Shown: positions 62,941-64,000 of the stretch, one piece after another | Numbering within the stretch: position 1 is the first letter of the stretch | How the letters are laid out: each line of letters begins with the position of its first letter | Origin: Silvimonas amylolytica | GTDB taxonomy: Bacteria; Pseudomonadota; Gammaproteobacteria; Burkholderiales; Chitinibacteraceae | NCBI RefSeq assembly: GCF_014645555.1 | Contig: NZ_BMLY01000001.1 | Location: 887,939-951,938 of the forward strand | Length of the DNA stretch: 64,000 bases | Direction: 5' to 3' | Notes under the pieces: model-generated | The model's input: the letters and a program-made list of their open reading frames with translations, nothing else | What the model was told of the DNA's origin: nothing | Databases searched by the model: none | Translations under genes and position numbers: made by a program

Positions 62941-64000
62941 TTAAACGCCTGTGACACGCGCAAAGCATGCCTGTAATGGGCCCAGGTCAATCTGGCCGTG
63001 ACCCAGATGCCCGCTGAAGTCATGACCGCCGATATTGCTACCCTGCACACCCGCCGGCAGTTTGAACGTAGCCGGTTTGTCCGACAGGTTGAACGCGCAC
63101 AGCGTGGTTTCATCACCGTGCTGGCGGACAAAGGCCACCACTTGATCGTGCGCATCCAGCAGTTGCAGATTGCCAAACTGCACGGCCGGTTGGGTCTTGC
63201 GCCAGCTGATAAAACGGCGGTAGTCATTCATGACCGAACCGACATCCGTTTCCTGGTCGGCCACGGTCTTGTTGCCGTGCGCTTCACCCAGCGGCAGCCA
63301 CGGCGTGCCGGTGGTAAAGCCCAGGTGCGCGCTGTGATCCCACGGCATGGGCGTGCGGCAGCCGTCACGGCCTTTGAATTCTGGCCACATGGTGATGCCG
63401 TACGGGTCTTGCATCAGTTCAAACGGGACGTCCACATCCGTCAGGCCCAGTTCTTCGCCTTCATAAATACACACCGCACCCGGCAAAGACATCAAGAACG
63501 CGCCAAGGAGGTTGGCGCGCTGGCGTTCATCGCCGCCCAACGCGGCCCAGCGCGTGACCAGACGCGGTACGTCGTGATTGCCCAAAGACCAGCACACATA
63601 TGCGTTGCCAGCATCACGCAGGTATTCGGCCAGCACACCGTGCAGGTATTTCGGTTCGCACATTTCGGTCAGCAGCGCGAACACATAGGCCATATGCAGG
63701 CGATTGTTGCCTTCGGTGTACTGGGCCAGAGTCTGGTATTGGTGATCGTCGCCGATCTCGCCAATGGTGGTGATGTCGTCGTACTTGTCGCACAGCGCGC
63801 GCAGCTTTTGCAGGAACAAGAGGTTCTCAGGCTGCGTTTTATCGTGCACATGTTGCTGGCGGGTATACGGATTCACCATCGGCGCTGTGTTGGAGATATT
63901 GCCGCGCGGCATGGGCGGGTTATCGCGCAGTTGTTTGTCATGTACGTAGAAGTTGACGGTATCCAGGCGGAAACCATCTACGCCCCGATCCAGCCAGAAC
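62941..64000 (-). CDS. GH13 alpha-glucosidase (5' end beyond window)
   Basis: The reading frame stays open from 62941 to the right edge, so 353 or more C-terminal residues are present. Region II is DGFRLDTVNFY with the nucleophile Asp (codons near 63960), the general acid lies in TTIGEIGDDHQ, and region IV is WSLGNHDVPRLV. The WPEFKGRDGCRTPMPWD segment is characteristic of oligo-1,6-glucosidase and alpha-glucosidase relatives. The enzyme would cleave glucose from maltose or isomaltose-type sugars in the cytoplasm. The apparent start at 63912 is an internal methionine. Confidence 0.9.
   Translation of the reverse strand, partial: FWLDRGVDGFRLDTVNFYVHDKQLRDNPPMPRGNISNTAPMVNPYTRQQHVHDKTQPENLLFLQKLRALCDKYDDITTIGEIGDDHQYQTLAQYTEGNNRLHMAYVFALLTEMCEPKYLHGVLAEYLRDAGNAYVCWSLGNHDVPRLVTRWAALGGDERQRANLLGAFLMSLPGAVCIYEGEELGLTDVDVPFELMQDPYGITMWPEFKGRDGCRTPMPWDHSAHLGFTTGTPWLPLGEAHGNKTVADQETDVGSVMNDYRRFISWRKTQPAVQFGNLQLLDAHDQVVAFVRQHGDETTLCAFNLSDKPATFKLPAGVQGSNIGGHDFSGHLGHGQIDLGPLQACFARVTGV

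Overview
The window comes from a Gram-negative bacterium with moderately high GC content, most likely a betaproteobacterium of the Neisseriales/Chitinibacteraceae type (for example Silvimonas or Andreprevotia relatives). This is inferred from the overall gene complement (RhlE with a Q/R/G/N tail, a YtfQ-type transport system, flagellar L-ring FlgH, RquA). No rRNA or tRNA is present to settle it. I saw no IS element, prophage or CRISPR array.

The dominant theme is sugar uptake and catabolism. There are five ABC sugar systems or parts of systems. (1) 6754-11503 (+) is a complete galactofuranose-type system (ytfQ-ytfR-ytfT-yjfF), followed by an outer-membrane protein and a divergent lacI / aldose-epimerase-like pair (11586-15253). 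(2) 26718-31551 (-) is a second four-gene system of the same architecture, again with its own LacI regulator and a divergent aldose 1-epimerase (31650-33880). (3) 37119-43108 (-) is a CUT1-type beta-glucoside system: binding protein, two permeases, GH1 beta-glucosidase and UgpC-like ATPase, with a divergent LacI regulator. (4) 51253-61282 is a full L-arabinose regulon: araFGH, araC and ybhA on the minus strand, divergent from araB-araD-araA. (5) 61756-64000 (-) is a MalK-like ATPase with a GH13 alpha-glucosidase cut by the right edge. Candidate operators can be read next to each regulator: ACACGYGT-type for LacI-1, AATATTATT-type for LacI-2, GAAAWCGWTTTC-type for LacI-3 and TAGC-N7-TCCA-type for AraC.

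Between these blocks lie: a RarD transporter, a 3-hydroxyisobutyrate-dehydrogenase-family enzyme with an old yellow enzyme under a NemR-like operator, and rquA for rhodoquinone (1-4110); RhlE helicase (4413-6251); small conserved-looking proteins and an FMN reductase (15360-18502); an orphan flgH with a lipoprotein and a 56-residue protein, then a BaeSR-like two-component pair (18591-21917); a DeoR regulator with an MFS sugar permease (22226-24323); an overlapping GNAT/DHCW-cupin/aquaglyceroporin/cupin operon (24400-26595); assorted small enzymes and hypothetical proteins (33934-36908); a small basic protein gene whose transcript appears to end inside the reading frame (44593-44826); a decarboxylase-family protein and AlaX (44815-46147); and a glutarate/L-2-hydroxyglutarate operon glaH-lhgO with a LysR regulator (46395-49492), followed by a DUF1304 protein and a cystathionine gamma-synthase-type enzyme (49533-51138).

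The strongest candidates for something not yet described are the nonstop-type gene at 44593-44826, the duplicated galactofuranose-type transporter modules with distinct LacI operators, and an orphan minus-strand terminator near 16.57 kb that has no gene feeding into it. Start codons were chosen by ribosome-binding site, overlap with neighbours and family length, and many differ from the longest possible frame.
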